Of a stretch of DNA of 64,000 nt, positions 36,241 through 45,265 are shown piece by piece. The notes beneath the pieces are model-generated. The model saw only the letters and a program-made list of their open reading frames with translations. It did no database searches and was not told the DNA's origin. The DNA lies in contig NZ_JAVIFW010000001.1 of NCBI RefSeq assembly GCF_031157275.1, positions 930,001-994,000 on the forward strand. The letters are read 5' to 3'. The DNA comes from Streptomyces sp. LHD-70. Its GTDB lineage: Bacteria > Actinomycetota > Actinomycetes > Streptomycetales > Streptomycetaceae. Within the stretch, counting starts at the first letter, position 1; every line of letters begins with the position of its first letter. Position numbers and translations under genes: made by a program.

Positions 36241-37821
36241 ATGGCGCGTTTCAACACCCGCAACTCCGGCCCGCGCGGCACCTCGCGTGTGACGTCCACC
36301 GGCCGCACGCTCCGCACCTTCGAGGGCGGCCACGGCCACGAGCGGGACGCACGCTCCGAACTCTTCCTGCTCTCCCTCGCCAACTTCGTGGCCCAGCAGA
36401 CCTTCTACGAGGACGGCACCGCCCGCGACGACCGCTTCGCGCGGCTGGTGCGCCGCCTCGCGATCGAGGACCCGGAGTGGACCGCGGGCCTGCTCGCCTG
36501 GCTGCGCGGCGAGGGCAACCTGCGCACCGCGGCCCTCGTCGGCGCCGCCGAGTACGTCAGGGCCCGCCTGGACGCGGGGGTCTCCGACGGCCCGTCGAAC
36601 CGGCAGGTCATCGCCTCCGTGCTGCGCCGCCCCGACGAGCCCGGCGAGCTGCTCGGCTACTGGACCGCGACGTACGGCCGTGCCGTCCCGAAGCCCGTCA
36701 AGCGCGGCATCGCGGACGCGGTGCGCCGGCTCTACCACGGCAAGTCCCTGCTCAAGTACGACACTTCGAGCAAGGGCTACCGCTTCGGCGACATCCTGAA
36801 CCTCGTGCACGCCGCGCCCGACCCGGACAAGCCGTGGCAGGGCGACCTGTTCCAGTACGCGCTCGACCGGCGGCACAACCCGGACACGGCCGTGCCACCC
36901 GCCTCGGTGCCGGTCCTCGCCGCGCACCGCGCGCTGATGGAGCTGCCCGTCGCCGAGCGGCGCGCCGTGGTCACCGCGCCCGACGGGCCCGAGCGGCTCG
37001 CCGCGGCCGGGATCACCTGGGAGGCGCTCGCGGGCTGGCTGCAGGGGCCGATGGACAAGGCCGCGTGGGAGGCCGTGATTCCGTCCATGGGCGCCATGGC
37101 GCTCGTAAGGAATCTGCGGAACTTCGACGAGGCCGGAGTCTCCGACGAGGTGGCGCAGCGCGTCGCGGCGAAGATCTCCGACCCGGCGGAGGTGGCGCGC
37201 TCGCGGCAGTTCCCGTTCCGGTACCTCGCTGCGTACCAGCACGCACCCTCGCTGCGCTGGGCCTACCCGCTGGAGCGGGCGCTCGGGCACTCGCTGGCCA
37301 ACGTGCCCGCGCTGCCCGGCCGCACGCTGATCCTGGTCGACCGGTCCGGGTCGATGTGGGGCCGCCTGTCGGAGCGTTCGGAGCTCAACCGGGCCGACGC
37401 CGCGGCGATCTTCGGTACGGCGCTGGCGATGCGGGCCGAGTCGGCGGAGCTGGTGCAGTTCGGCACGTCCAGCTCCTCGGTGACATGCCGCAAGGGCGAG
37501 TCGGTCCTGAAGGTCCTGGAGCGCTTCGGCAGCCTGGGCGGCACCGACACGACCACGGCCGTACGGCGGTTCTACCGCGGCCACGACCGGGTGCTGATCG
37601 TCACCGACGAGCAGTACACGTACAGCGCGCACGGCGACCCGACCGAGCAGGTCCCGGCGGACGTGCCCGTCTACACCTGGAACCTCGCGGGCTACCGCGC
37701 GGGCCACGGCGAGTCGGGCAAGCCGAACAGGCACACGTTCGGCGGGCTCTCGGACGCGGCTTTCCGCATGGTTCCGCTCCTTGAGCGGGGCCGGGACGCG
37801 GACTGGCCGTGGGTGGCGTGA
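36241..37821 (+). CDS. rsr: Ro60-like TROVE-domain RNA-binding protein (Rsr)
   Basis: A 526-residue Ro60 orthologue. The N-terminal TROVE ring of helical repeats (about 20-365) includes RSELFLLSLANFVAQQTFYEDG, GNLRTAALVGAAEYVRA and DTSSKGYRFGDILNLVH. The C-terminal von Willebrand A domain (about 368-520) has an intact MIDAS: DRSGSM, a threonine in GGTDTT and TDEQ. Ro60 binds misfolded RNA ends and Y RNAs, aiding RNA decay under stress. Three Y-RNA-like genes directly upstream on the same strand strongly support the call. ATG 36241 has GGGGGA before it. Confidence 0.93.
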   Translation: MARFNTRNSGPRGTSRVTSTGRTLRTFEGGHGHERDARSELFLLSLANFVAQQTFYEDGTARDDRFARLVRRLAIEDPEWTAGLLAWLRGEGNLRTAALVGAAEYVRARLDAGVSDGPSNRQVIASVLRRPDEPGELLGYWTATYGRAVPKPVKRGIADAVRRLYHGKSLLKYDTSSKGYRFGDILNLVHAAPDPDKPWQGDLFQYALDRRHNPDTAVPPASVPVLAAHRALMELPVAERRAVVTAPDGPERLAAAGITWEALAGWLQGPMDKAAWEAVIPSMGAMALVRNLRNFDEAGVSDEVAQRVAAKISDPAEVARSRQFPFRYLAAYQHAPSLRWAYPLERALGHSLANVPALPGRTLILVDRSGSMWGRLSERSELNRADAAAIFGTALAMRAESAELVQFGTSSSSVTCRKGESVLKVLERFGSLGGTDTTTAVRRFYRGHDRVLIVTDEQYTYSAHGDPTEQVPADVPVYTWNLAGYRAGHGESGKPNRHTFGGLSDAAFRMVPLLERGRDADWPWVA

Positions 37822-37835
37822 GCGACGCCTGACGA

Positions 37836-37913
37836 CGAGGGTCCGTCCCGGCCATGGGGGTTCGTCCCGGCCACGGGGGTCCGTCCCGCCACGGGGGGCG
37901 GGACGGGCCCTCG
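37836..37913. terminator. Long-loop terminator-like inverted repeat with tandem repeats
   Basis: A 15-bp stem with one wobble (37836-37850 with 37899-37913) encloses a 48-base loop. The left arm and loop consist of three near-identical 19-20-bp units (GTCCGTCCCGGCCATGGGGG type, 37841-37898). It lies between the convergent Ro60-like and metallophosphoesterase genes. Confidence 0.65.
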
Positions 37914-37929
37914 GCTTGTGTGCCACGCG

Positions 37930-38886
37930 TCAGAGGGTGAGGGTGCGGATCAGCTTGTCGCGCCTGAAGTCCCGTGACTCGACGGTGAGTTCACCGGCGT
38001 CGCCGACCAGGACCCGGAGGCCCTGCGACTCTGCGCCGGACAGCGCCTCCTCGCCGCCGTTGCCGTCCGGGCCGTACATGGTCTGGATGAAGCCGGTGTT
38101 GACCACGGTGAACCCGGCCTCCTCGCCGCCTTCCACGACCTTCTTCGCGGCCCAGTCGTCGCGGTTCAGGTCCCAGTGGGTGTGCCCGGAGAAGAACACC
38201 ACGTTGGGGTGGCGGCCGAGGATGGTCAGCAGCTCGGTCTCGTCCACGAAGTCCTGGTCGTAGAAGCGCGCCGCGTCCGGACCCGTCGTACCCGAGACGG
38301 TGCCCGGCAGCACGTGGTGGCTGAAGACCAGGACGTGCGGCTGGTCCGCGTGCGACGCCAACGCGCCGTCCAGCCAGTCGAGTTGGGAGGCGCCGAGGGT
38401 GACGAACGGCGGGTTGGTGCCGTTCTCCGCGGGCGCCGTGGTCCCGATGAAGAGCAGCGGGAGCCCGGCGGCCGTGGTCTGCGCGTACACGTCCGGCATG
38501 CCCGTGTACTGCAGGAACCGCTTGACCTGGGTGTCGAACGGGTCCGCGTTGTACTGCTCGTGGTTGCCGAGGGCGGCGAGCACCCGGTCCGGGTGGCTGT
38601 GGTCGGCGAGCGTCCCGTACAGATCCTCGTACTGCGCTTGCGTGCCCTGCGCCACCAGGTCACCGGCGATCACCAGGGCGTCGGATCGGCCGAGCGCGGC
38701 GAGGTTGTCGAGGGCGCGGCCGAGGTCGGCCAGATCGCCCTGGACGTCGCTGATCACGTCGAGGGTCGCGGCCGCGACGGGTCGGGGGCGGGCCGCTGCC
38801 TGCGCTGCGGTGAGCCCGCCGAGCGGAATCGTGGCGAGCGCGAGACCGCCCGCCGTGAGGATGCTTCTGCGGGTGGGGGGAGTCAT
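37930..38886 (-). CDS. Secreted calcineurin-like metallophosphoesterase
   Basis: A 318-residue protein with an N-terminal export signal (TRRSILTAGGLALATIPLGG; the arginine pair suggests Tat). The metallophosphatase motifs appear in order: ISDVQGD (variant of DxH), VIAGDLVAQG, ALGNHEQ, VFSHHVL and SGHTHWD. ATG 38886 is preceded by TACCTT and seven bases with no Shine-Dalgarno, so the mRNA may be leaderless. Likely part of phosphate scavenging; exact substrate unknown. Confidence 0.85.
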   Translation of the reverse strand: MTPPTRRSILTAGGLALATIPLGGLTAAQAAARPRPVAAATLDVISDVQGDLADLGRALDNLAALGRSDALVIAGDLVAQGTQAQYEDLYGTLADHSHPDRVLAALGNHEQYNADPFDTQVKRFLQYTGMPDVYAQTTAAGLPLLFIGTTAPAENGTNPPFVTLGASQLDWLDGALASHADQPHVLVFSHHVLPGTVSGTTGPDAARFYDQDFVDETELLTILGRHPNVVFFSGHTHWDLNRDDWAAKKVVEGGEEAGFTVVNTGFIQTMYGPDGNGGEEALSGAESQGLRVLVGDAGELTVESRDFRRDKLIRTLTL

Positions 38887-39090
38887 GGGCGGCAAGGTAA
38901 CTCGCCCTGGATGACGCGTCGTTGGACGGAATGTTGCGGGTTGTTGGACTCGTCGCGAGGGGGTGGCGGCGGGCAACGGATGCGTCGCCAGGTCGACAGG
39001 TGGACGATGGAAGGAAGGGGTCGGCCGGGGGCACGGCTGCGGCGCTGACCGATCCGGGACGTCCGCATGAGCAGAACGGAGGACGTTGTC

Positions 39091-39453
39091 ATGATCGAGG
39101 TCAAGGCGGTGGAGAAGCCGGACGAGCGGCGGGACTTCCCGCGCGGTCACCTCGAAGCGGTCCATCTGACAGGGCTCGACTTCGCCGTGGGCACCTTCGA
39201 GCCCGGCTGGCGCTGGTCCGAGTCCGTGGCCCCGCTCGCGGGGACCGACAGCTGCCAGATCCACCACAACGGCTTTGTCGTACAGGGCCGGATGCGGATC
39301 CGGATGGACGACGGCGCGGAGGCCGAGGTCGGACCGGGCGATGTCTTCGTGTTGCCGCCCGGGCACGATGCGTGGGTCGTCGGTGACGATCAGGTCGTGC
39401 TGTACGACTTCGCCGGTGCGATGGCTCAGGAGTACGCGAAGCCGTCGAGCTGA
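39091..39453 (+). CDS. Cupin-domain protein
   Basis: A 120-residue single-domain cupin. Motif 1 is degenerate: QIHHNGFVVQGRMRIRMDDG keeps paired histidines near residue 61. Motif 2 is GPGDVFVLPPGHDAWVVGDD. ATG 39091 has GGAGGA at 39078-39083; ATG 39067 is possible but lacks a site. Function unknown. It converges on the TerD-type gene through a clear hairpin. Confidence 0.82.
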   Translation: MIEVKAVEKPDERRDFPRGHLEAVHLTGLDFAVGTFEPGWRWSESVAPLAGTDSCQIHHNGFVVQGRMRIRMDDGAEAEVGPGDVFVLPPGHDAWVVGDDQVVLYDFAGAMAQEYAKPSS

Positions 39454-39485
39454 GACGGCCGCCGCACACCCTCCCGATATACGGA

Positions 39486-39518
39486 CAGGGCGGCCACGCA
39501 CCGCGCGTGACCGCCCTG
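39486..39518. terminator. Bidirectional terminator-like hairpin between cupin and TerD genes
   Basis: An 8-bp CAGGGCGG/CCGCCCTG stem (39486-39493 with 39511-39518), one mismatch, then a 5-bp inner stem (39495-39499 with 39505-39509) around ACCGC. Confidence 0.7.
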
Positions 39519-39529
39519 AACCGACCTGT

Positions 39530-39581
39530 GCGTATGGCTACTGCGTATGGCTACTGCGTATGGCTACTGCGTACGGCTACA
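39530..39581. repeat. Four 13-bp tandem repeats at the 3' end of the TerD-type gene
   Basis: GCGTATGGCTACT is present three times exactly and once as GCGTACGGCTACA. The last unit contains the TAG stop codon of the minus-strand gene. The period is not a multiple of three. Confidence 0.85.
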
Positions 39582-40797
39582 GCGCCTGCGCCGCGGGCTT
39601 CACCATGCCGCGGACCGTGCGGGACTTCACGAACTCGCCCATGCCCGTCATCTCCCACTCGCCGGAGAACTGGCGGATCAGCTTGGCCATCATCACGCCG
39701 GTCTGCGGCTCGGCGCCGGTCAGGTCGAAGCGGACCAGCTCCTCGTCCGTGGCGGCGTCGATCAGGCGGCAGTAGGCCTTCGCGACGTCGTTGAACTTCT
39801 GGCCCGAGAACGAGTTCACGGTGAAGACCAGGCCGGAGACCTCCTGCGGCAGCCGGCCGAGGTCGACCACGATGACCTCGTCGTCCCCGCCGCCCTCACC
39901 CGTGAGGTTGTCGCCGGAGTGCTTGATGGCGCCGTTGAGGATGGCGAGCTTGCCGAAGTAGCAGCTGTCGAGGTGGTTGCGGCTCGGGCCGTACGCGATG
40001 ACCGAGGCGTCCAGGTCGATGTCCTTGCCACGGAACGCGGGCTCCCAGCCGAGGCCCATCTTGACCTGCGAGAGCAGCGGCTTGCCGCCCTTGACCAGGG
40101 ACACCGTCTGGTTCTTCTGGAGGCTGACGCGGCCCTTGTCGAGGTTGATCTTGCCGGTGCCGGGCGCCGGCGGACCGCCCGCGGGGGCCGGGGGAGGCGT
40201 CTGCGCGCTCGCGCGCGCGGGGGCGGGAGGGGCGGCGGGCGCGGGCGGCGGGGTCTGGACGGGCGCGGCGACCGGGGCGGCGGGTGCGGCCGGCTCCTCG
40301 TCGACGGAGACGCCGAAGTCGGTGGCGATGCCGGCCAGGCCGTTCGCGTACCCCTGGCCGACCGCGCGGGCCTTCCACGCGCCGTTGCGGAGGTAGATCT
40401 CCACGACGACGAGCGCGGTCTCGGCGCCGAGCTGCGGCGGAGTGAAGGTGGCGAGGGCGGCGCCGCCGTCCGCGTCCCGGATGGTGGCCGTGGGCTCGAC
40501 GCCCTGGAACGTCTGGCCCGCGGCGTCCGGGCTCGCGGTGACCACGATCTTCTCGATGCCCGCCGGGACCGCCGAGGTGTCCACCATGATCGCGTCGGGC
40601 GCGGTGCCGCCGCCCGAGCGATAGGTGACACCGGGGCCCGAGGGCTGGTTGTAGAAGATGAAGTCGTCGTCGGAGCGCACCTTGCCTTCGGCGGTGAGCA
40701 GCAGGCCCGATACGTCGAGCCGCACCGGGGCGGCGACGTCCACCGTCACGCGCGCGGCGGAGAGAGGGATGTTCGAGCCGGGGGTCATAGCTGTCAT
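39577..40797 (-). CDS. Tandem TerD-domain protein (TerA-like)
   Basis: A 406-residue protein with an N-terminal TerD-like domain (about 1-160, with TRVSDDDFIFYNQPSGPG-type segment and ALVVVEIYLRNGAWK), a proline/alanine-rich linker (about 168-218) and a C-terminal TerD domain (about 222-400) with MGLGWEP, IDLDASVIAYG, SGDNLTGEGGGDDEVIVVDL and VFTVNSFSGQKF. The acidic loops are the usual Ca-binding sites. TerD proteins are linked to tellurite and stress responses. ATG 40797 or 40788 may start it. No other ter genes are adjacent. Confidence 0.87.
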   Translation of the reverse strand: MTAMTPGSNIPLSAARVTVDVAAPVRLDVSGLLLTAEGKVRSDDDFIFYNQPSGPGVTYRSGGGTAPDAIMVDTSAVPAGIEKIVVTASPDAAGQTFQGVEPTATIRDADGGAALATFTPPQLGAETALVVVEIYLRNGAWKARAVGQGYANGLAGIATDFGVSVDEEPAAPAAPVAAPVQTPPPAPAAPPAPARASAQTPPPAPAGGPPAPGTGKINLDKGRVSLQKNQTVSLVKGGKPLLSQVKMGLGWEPAFRGKDIDLDASVIAYGPSRNHLDSCYFGKLAILNGAIKHSGDNLTGEGGGDDEVIVVDLGRLPQEVSGLVFTVNSFSGQKFNDVAKAYCRLIDAATDEELVRFDLTGAEPQTGVMMAKLIRQFSGEWEMTGMGEFVKSRTVRGMVKPAAQAL

Positions 40798-40910
40798 GCC
40801 CCAGGTAACGAACGACCCCGGTTTACCGTTCCCTTACTCCACCAGGTTTCACCGGCCCGATGCGGAGCCGTGACCCGACCGGGCCGCAGGCCACGACTCC
40901 CCGGAACGGA

Positions 40911-41579
<669 letters not shown>

Positions 41580-42017
41580 CCGTACAGCTTCCCGTCGTCG
41601 CCGGTGAGGGACTGGCGCATCGGGGGCAGGATGTCGCCCTGGTCGAAGCGGGTGTCCTTGCGGGCGTACGGGCCGAGTTCGCGGAGCCAGCCGTTCTTGG
41701 CGTAGATGGGTATCTCGTAGTTGCTGAGCGTCGCCACGTCGTACTGGCCCGCCTGGTTGGCGAAGTCCTGGCTGATCTTGTCGCGGACGTCGTTCTCCGG
41801 CAGCACGGTGAAGTTCACCTTGATCCCGGTCTGCCGGGTGAAATGGTCGGCGGTGAGCTTCTGGAGCTCCATCATCTGCGGGTTGTTGACCATCAGTACG
41901 TCGATGGAGTCACCGGAACCGGTCCCGCCGGCTCCGGTCCAGCAGCCGGAGAGCAACAGCGCGCCTGCGGCGGCCGCGGCGAGGGGCGCGCGGCTTCCTT
42001 CGGCTCTGGGTTCGCAT
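41580..42017 (-). pseudogene. ABC sugar solute-binding protein remnant (3' deleted, frameshifted signal peptide)
   Basis: ATG 42017 has a good AGGAG site, but after about ten codons the frame must shift by one to give the lipoprotein signal LAAAAAGALLLSGCW and the mature start DSIDVLMVNNPQMMELQKL. That continues to MRQSLTGDDGKLYG, the family segment usually followed by VPFYGES. There it runs straight into dehydrogenase sequence. This is the 5' third of a polyol/sugar-binding lipoprotein. The DeoR regulator upstream probably controlled the original operon. Confidence 0.82.
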
Positions 42018-42043
42018 GAACGCTCCTGGACATGTGGGGTGAA

Positions 42044-42100
42044 CTCGGATGGGTCTCGGACGGGTTCTCGGACGGGTTCTCGGATGGGTCTCGGACGGGT
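42044..42100. repeat. Five 11-12-bp tandem repeats upstream of the solute-binding remnant
   Basis: CTCGGATGGGT and CTCGGACGGGT(T) alternate five times in the gap between the DeoR stop and the solute-binding protein start. Confidence 0.8.
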
Positions 42101-42176
42101 GGAGGGTGTGCTTGACCGCGCCCCGGCGTCGGGGCGTCACGAAGGCACAAGGGCGCGGGGGTGCGGGGCCCGCGGG

Positions 42177-42941
42177 TCAGACGCGCAGGACCTGGGGTCC
42201 CTGGAGGGCGTAGCGATGGGCCTCGGCGGCGGGCAGCTGGGTGTCCGTGACGATCGCCTCGAACTCGCCGATGTGCGCGAACCGGCAGAAGCTCACGGCC
42301 CCGAACTTGGTGTGGATCCCGGCGAACACATGCCGCCGGGCCGCCCGCATGGCCTGCCGTTTGACCTCGCTCACGGCGGGGTCGGGGGTGGTCAGGCCGT
42401 GCTCGCGGGAGATGCCGTTGGCCCCGATGTACGCGAGGTCGACGACGAAGCCGGAGAGCATCTTGGTCGTCCAGTGGTCGACGGTGGCGAGGGTGCCGGG
42501 CCGCACCCGGCCGCCCAGCAGCAGTACCGTCGTGTCGTTCGCCGCCTCGGCGAGGGCGTTCGCGGTGGCGAGCGAGGTGGTGAGGACGGTGAGGGGGCGG
42601 TCCGTCGGCAGCGCTTCGGCGATGAGCTGGGGGGTGAAGCCCTCGTCGATGAAGACGGTCTCGGCGTCGCCGAGCAGATCGGCCGCGGCGGCCGCGATCC
42701 GGCGCTTCTCGGGTACGTGCATGGTGGTGCGGTACGCGAGGGTCGTCTCGAAGCCGGCGCTCTCCACGGGGTACGCGCCGCCGTGGGTACGGCGGACCAG
42801 GCCGTGGTCCTCCAGGGCGCGCAGGTCGCGGCGGACGGTCTCCTTGGCGACGCCGAGCTCGGTCGCGAGGGCCGTGACGTCGACGCTGCCGGCGCGCCGG
42901 GCGGCCCGGACGATCTCCCGCTGGCGTTCCTCGGCACTCAC
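42177..42941 (-). CDS. DeoR-family transcriptional regulator
   Basis: A 254-residue DeoR/GlpR-type regulator with an N-terminal HTH (QREIVRAARRAGSVDVTALATELGVAKETVRRDL in outline, residues 7-40) and the wing HGLVRRTHGGAY, followed by a sugar-phosphate isomerase-like sensor domain (VFIDEGFTPQLIAEAL, LLLGGRV, AYIGANGIS, HTKFGAVSF). GTG 42941 has AGGAG six bases upstream. It probably regulated the polyol transport genes whose remains lie immediately downstream, so it may now lack its target. Confidence 0.9.
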   Translation of the reverse strand: MSAEERQREIVRAARRAGSVDVTALATELGVAKETVRRDLRALEDHGLVRRTHGGAYPVESAGFETTLAYRTTMHVPEKRRIAAAAADLLGDAETVFIDEGFTPQLIAEALPTDRPLTVLTTSLATANALAEAANDTTVLLLGGRVRPGTLATVDHWTTKMLSGFVVDLAYIGANGISREHGLTTPDPAVSEVKRQAMRAARRHVFAGIHTKFGAVSFCRFAHIGEFEAIVTDTQLPAAEAHRYALQGPQVLRV

Positions 42942-43080
42942 GTGCGGCTCCTCTCCTCGAACGGGGGTGCCCGTTCGGGCGCCCTGAGGAAGTTCTACCG
43001 GGCGGGGCGGGGTGGGGGCATGTCCGGGGCGGGGCGGATCGTGCCCGCTTCTCTCCCCAGTCCCGCCCCTTCCCGTAACT

Positions 43081-43190
43081 GGGGCTCCGCCCCAGACCCC
43101 TCCCCCAAGCTCTCGGCTCCGCTCGAGCAGGGGGGACCCCCATCTCAATCGCCGGAGGGGCTGATCTTTTCAGCCACTCCGGCGATTGAA
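43081..43190. repeat. GC-rich repeat module (copy D) with terminator-like hairpin
   Basis: It contains GGGGCTCCGCCCC, TCCCCCAAGC-type and CGCCGGAGGGGCTG segments shared with copies A-C. The right end forms a 13-bp outer stem (43145-43157 with 43177-43189) and 6-bp inner stem (43159-43164 with 43170-43175) around TCTTT, placed downstream of the epimerase-like gene stop. Confidence 0.7.
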
Positions 43191-43241
43191 GTGACCGTTC
43201 GAGCCCGCACCGTGCCCGTATCCCGCCCGCCCGCTCGGGCG

Positions 43242-44051
43242 TCAGTGCCGCCAGACCGGTGGGTTCGTGCAGAAGGGGCCGCCCAGGTGCGCGTGGTCCG
43301 GGTGGGACTCGTCCAGCTCACCCTGCTCGGCCACCAGCTTCGCCGCGTACGGCTCGGAGTCGTCCCGCGGCTCGTACCCCAGCGCGCGGGCGCTCGAAAG
43401 GTCCCACCACAGGCGGGAGTTGGCGGACGAGCCGTACACGACCGAGTGCCCGACCTCCGGCGCGGTCAGCGCGGCGTGGAAGAGCCGGGCGCCGTCGGCC
43501 GGGCTCATCCAGACCGACAGCATCCGCACCGATGTCGGCTCGGGGAAGCAGGAGCCGATCCGCACGGACACCGTCTCCAGGCCGTGCCGGTCCCAGTAGA
43601 GCTGCGCGAGGTCCTCGCCGAAGGCCTTGGAGAGGCCGTAGTACGTGTCGGGGCGGCGCGGCGTGCCGACCGGGATCAGGGGGTCGCCGGGGCGCGGGCG
43701 CGGGGTGAAGCCGACGGCGTGGTTGGAGGAGGCGAAGACGATCCGCCGGACGCCCTCCTCGCGGGCCGCCTCGTACAGGTTGTGCGTGCCCTCGATGTTG
43801 GCGCGCAGGATCTTCTCGAACGAGGACTCGAGCGAGATGCCCGCCAGGTGGACGATCGCGTCCACACCCCGCACGGCCGCGCGCAGGGCGTCCCGGTCGG
43901 CCAGGTCGGCGGTGATCGCGTCCGGCGCGCCCTTCACGGGCGCCAGGTCGAGGAGGCGCAGCTCGTACCCGTACCGCGGAAGCAGTTCGCGCATCAGCGT
44001 GCCGAGGCCGCCCGCGGCGCCGGTGAGCAGGATGGTGCGGGGCGCGGCCAT
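43242..44051 (-). CDS. NAD-dependent uronate dehydrogenase-like epimerase-family enzyme
   Basis: A 269-residue extended-SDR enzyme. The NAD loop TGAAGGLG is at 10-17, a catalytic serine in FASSNHAVGF (about 109) and YxxxK at Y138/K142 (YYGLSK). The SSNHAVGF and YGLSKAFGE segments resemble uronate dehydrogenase, which oxidises galacturonate or glucuronate to aldarolactones. The neighbouring glucarate-pathway dehydratase supports this. ATG 44051 has GGAGGAGAG upstream. Confidence 0.78.
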   Translation of the reverse strand: MAAPRTILLTGAAGGLGTLMRELLPRYGYELRLLDLAPVKGAPDAITADLADRDALRAAVRGVDAIVHLAGISLESSFEKILRANIEGTHNLYEAAREEGVRRIVFASSNHAVGFTPRPRPGDPLIPVGTPRRPDTYYGLSKAFGEDLAQLYWDRHGLETVSVRIGSCFPEPTSVRMLSVWMSPADGARLFHAALTAPEVGHSVVYGSSANSRLWWDLSSARALGYEPRDDSEPYAAKLVAEQGELDESHPDHAHLGGPFCTNPPVWRH

Positions 44052-44070
44052 GGACTCTCCTCCATCGGAC

Positions 44071-44142
44071 AGGCAGACAGGCAAACGGCACACAGGCAAA
44101 CGGCACACAGGCAAACAAGCGCGCAGGCAAGCACACAGGACA
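44071..44142. repeat. Imperfect 15-bp tandem repeats in the epimerase leader
   Basis: CACAGGCAAACGGCA-type units recur about four to five times between the epimerase-like start and the divergent promoter region, with progressively degenerate copies (AGGCAAACAAGC, AGGCAAGCACAC). Confidence 0.7.
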
Positions 44143-44153
44143 GGCATTCACAT

Positions 44154-44165
44154 GCTTGGACAAGC
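44154..44165. promoter_or_regulatory. Palindromic operator candidate GCTTG-GA-CAAGC
   Basis: A perfect 5-bp inverted repeat in the divergent space between the uronate dehydrogenase-like gene and the dehydratase gene. It could bind a GntR- or LacI-type regulator of uronate use. No such regulator gene is adjacent. Confidence 0.4.
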
Positions 44166-44232
44166 TATGAAGCACGCCCCGGCGACGTCAAGACCGCTGC
44201 CGAAGTGGGTTGTTGACCCATCTCCCCGGTCC

Positions 44233-44262
44233 TTGACCGGCGTCGACTCACCGCCTTAGCGT
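44233..44262 (+). promoter_or_regulatory. Promoter of the dehydratase operon
   Basis: TTGACC (44233-44238), an 18-base spacer and TAGCGT (44257-44262), about 50 bases ahead of GTG 44312. Both boxes are close to the streptomycete consensus. Confidence 0.6.
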
Positions 44263-44311
44263 GGCCGAGTTCATAAATGTGGACAGTGATCAGATTCGCG
44301 AGGGAGAGCCC

Positions 44312-45265
44312 GTGACGTCAGCCCCGCTCGCCGCCCGACTCCGCGTCCCCAGCGGGCCCCTGTTCTTCCCCGTCACCGCGTACGGGCCGGACGGCGCGGT
44401 CGGCCTCGACACGTTCCGTACGCACGTGCGCGCCGGGATCGAGGCGGGCGGCGCCGCCGTCTTCGCCTGCTGCGGCACCGGCGAGTTCCACGCGCTGACG
44501 CCCGAGGAGTTCCGGGACTGCGTGGCCGCCGCGGTGGAGGAGGCCGGGGGGCGCGTGCCCGTCGTCGCGGGCGTGGGCTACGGCACGGCCCTCGCGGTGC
44601 GGTACGCCCGCCTCGCGGAAGAGGCCGGCGCGGACGGCGTCCTCGCCCTGCCGCCGTACCTGGTCGCCGCCGAACAGGCGGGCCTCGTACGGCACTTCAC
44701 CGCGATCGCCGACGCCACCGCGCTCGACGTGATCGTCTACCAGCGCGACAACGCCGTGTTCACCCCCGCCACCGTCGTCGAACTCGCCCGCCACCCGAGG
44801 ATCGTCGGCCTCAAGGACGGCCGCGGCGACCTCGACCTGATGCAGGGCATCATCAGCGCCGTCCGGGCCTCCGGCGACCAGGACTTCCTCTACTTCAACG
44901 GCCTGCCCACCGCCGAGTGGACCCAGCTCGCCTACCGCGCCCTCGGCGTCACGCTCTACTCCTCGGCGGCGTTCTGCTTCGCCCCAAAGGTCGCGCTCGC
45001 CTTCCACCGCGCCCTGAACTCCGGTACGCCGGAGGGTGAGCGGCGTCTCGTCGAGCTCCTCGACGGCTTCTACCGACCCCTGGTCGCCCTGCGCGACTCG
45101 GGCCGCGGCTACGCCGTCTCGCTCGTCAAGGCCGGGGTGCGGCTGCGGGGCCTGGACGTCGGGCCCGTACGGTCACCGCTGACCGAACCGGACCCGGGCG
45201 CGGTCAAGCAGCTGGCCCATCTCATCGAACAGGCGCAGGAGCTGACCGAGGGCGGCGCCGCGTGA
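44312..45265 (+). CDS. kdgD: 5-dehydro-4-deoxyglucarate dehydratase
   Basis: A 317-residue DHDPS-fold enzyme that decarboxylates and dehydrates 5-dehydro-4-deoxyglucarate to 2-oxoglutarate semialdehyde. Landmarks are GPLFFPVTAY, CGTGEFHALTPEEF, the active tyrosine near 143 in VYQRDNAVF and the Schiff-base lysine K168 in GLKDGRGDLD. The YQRDNA motif separates it from dapA. GTG 44312 has AGGGAGAG. The stop overlaps the next gene (GTGA). Confidence 0.9.
   Translation: MTSAPLAARLRVPSGPLFFPVTAYGPDGAVGLDTFRTHVRAGIEAGGAAVFACCGTGEFHALTPEEFRDCVAAAVEEAGGRVPVVAGVGYGTALAVRYARLAEEAGADGVLALPPYLVAAEQAGLVRHFTAIADATALDVIVYQRDNAVFTPATVVELARHPRIVGLKDGRGDLDLMQGIISAVRASGDQDFLYFNGLPTAEWTQLAYRALGVTLYSSAAFCFAPKVALAFHRALNSGTPEGERRLVELLDGFYRPLVALRDSGRGYAVSLVKAGVRLRGLDVGPVRSPLTEPDPGAVKQLAHLIEQAQELTEGGAA

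Noticed and set aside
44071..44142. Short CRISPR-like array
   Set aside because: The units are about 15 bp, adjacent without unique spacers, and degenerate. They are plain tandem repeats; no cas genes are present.
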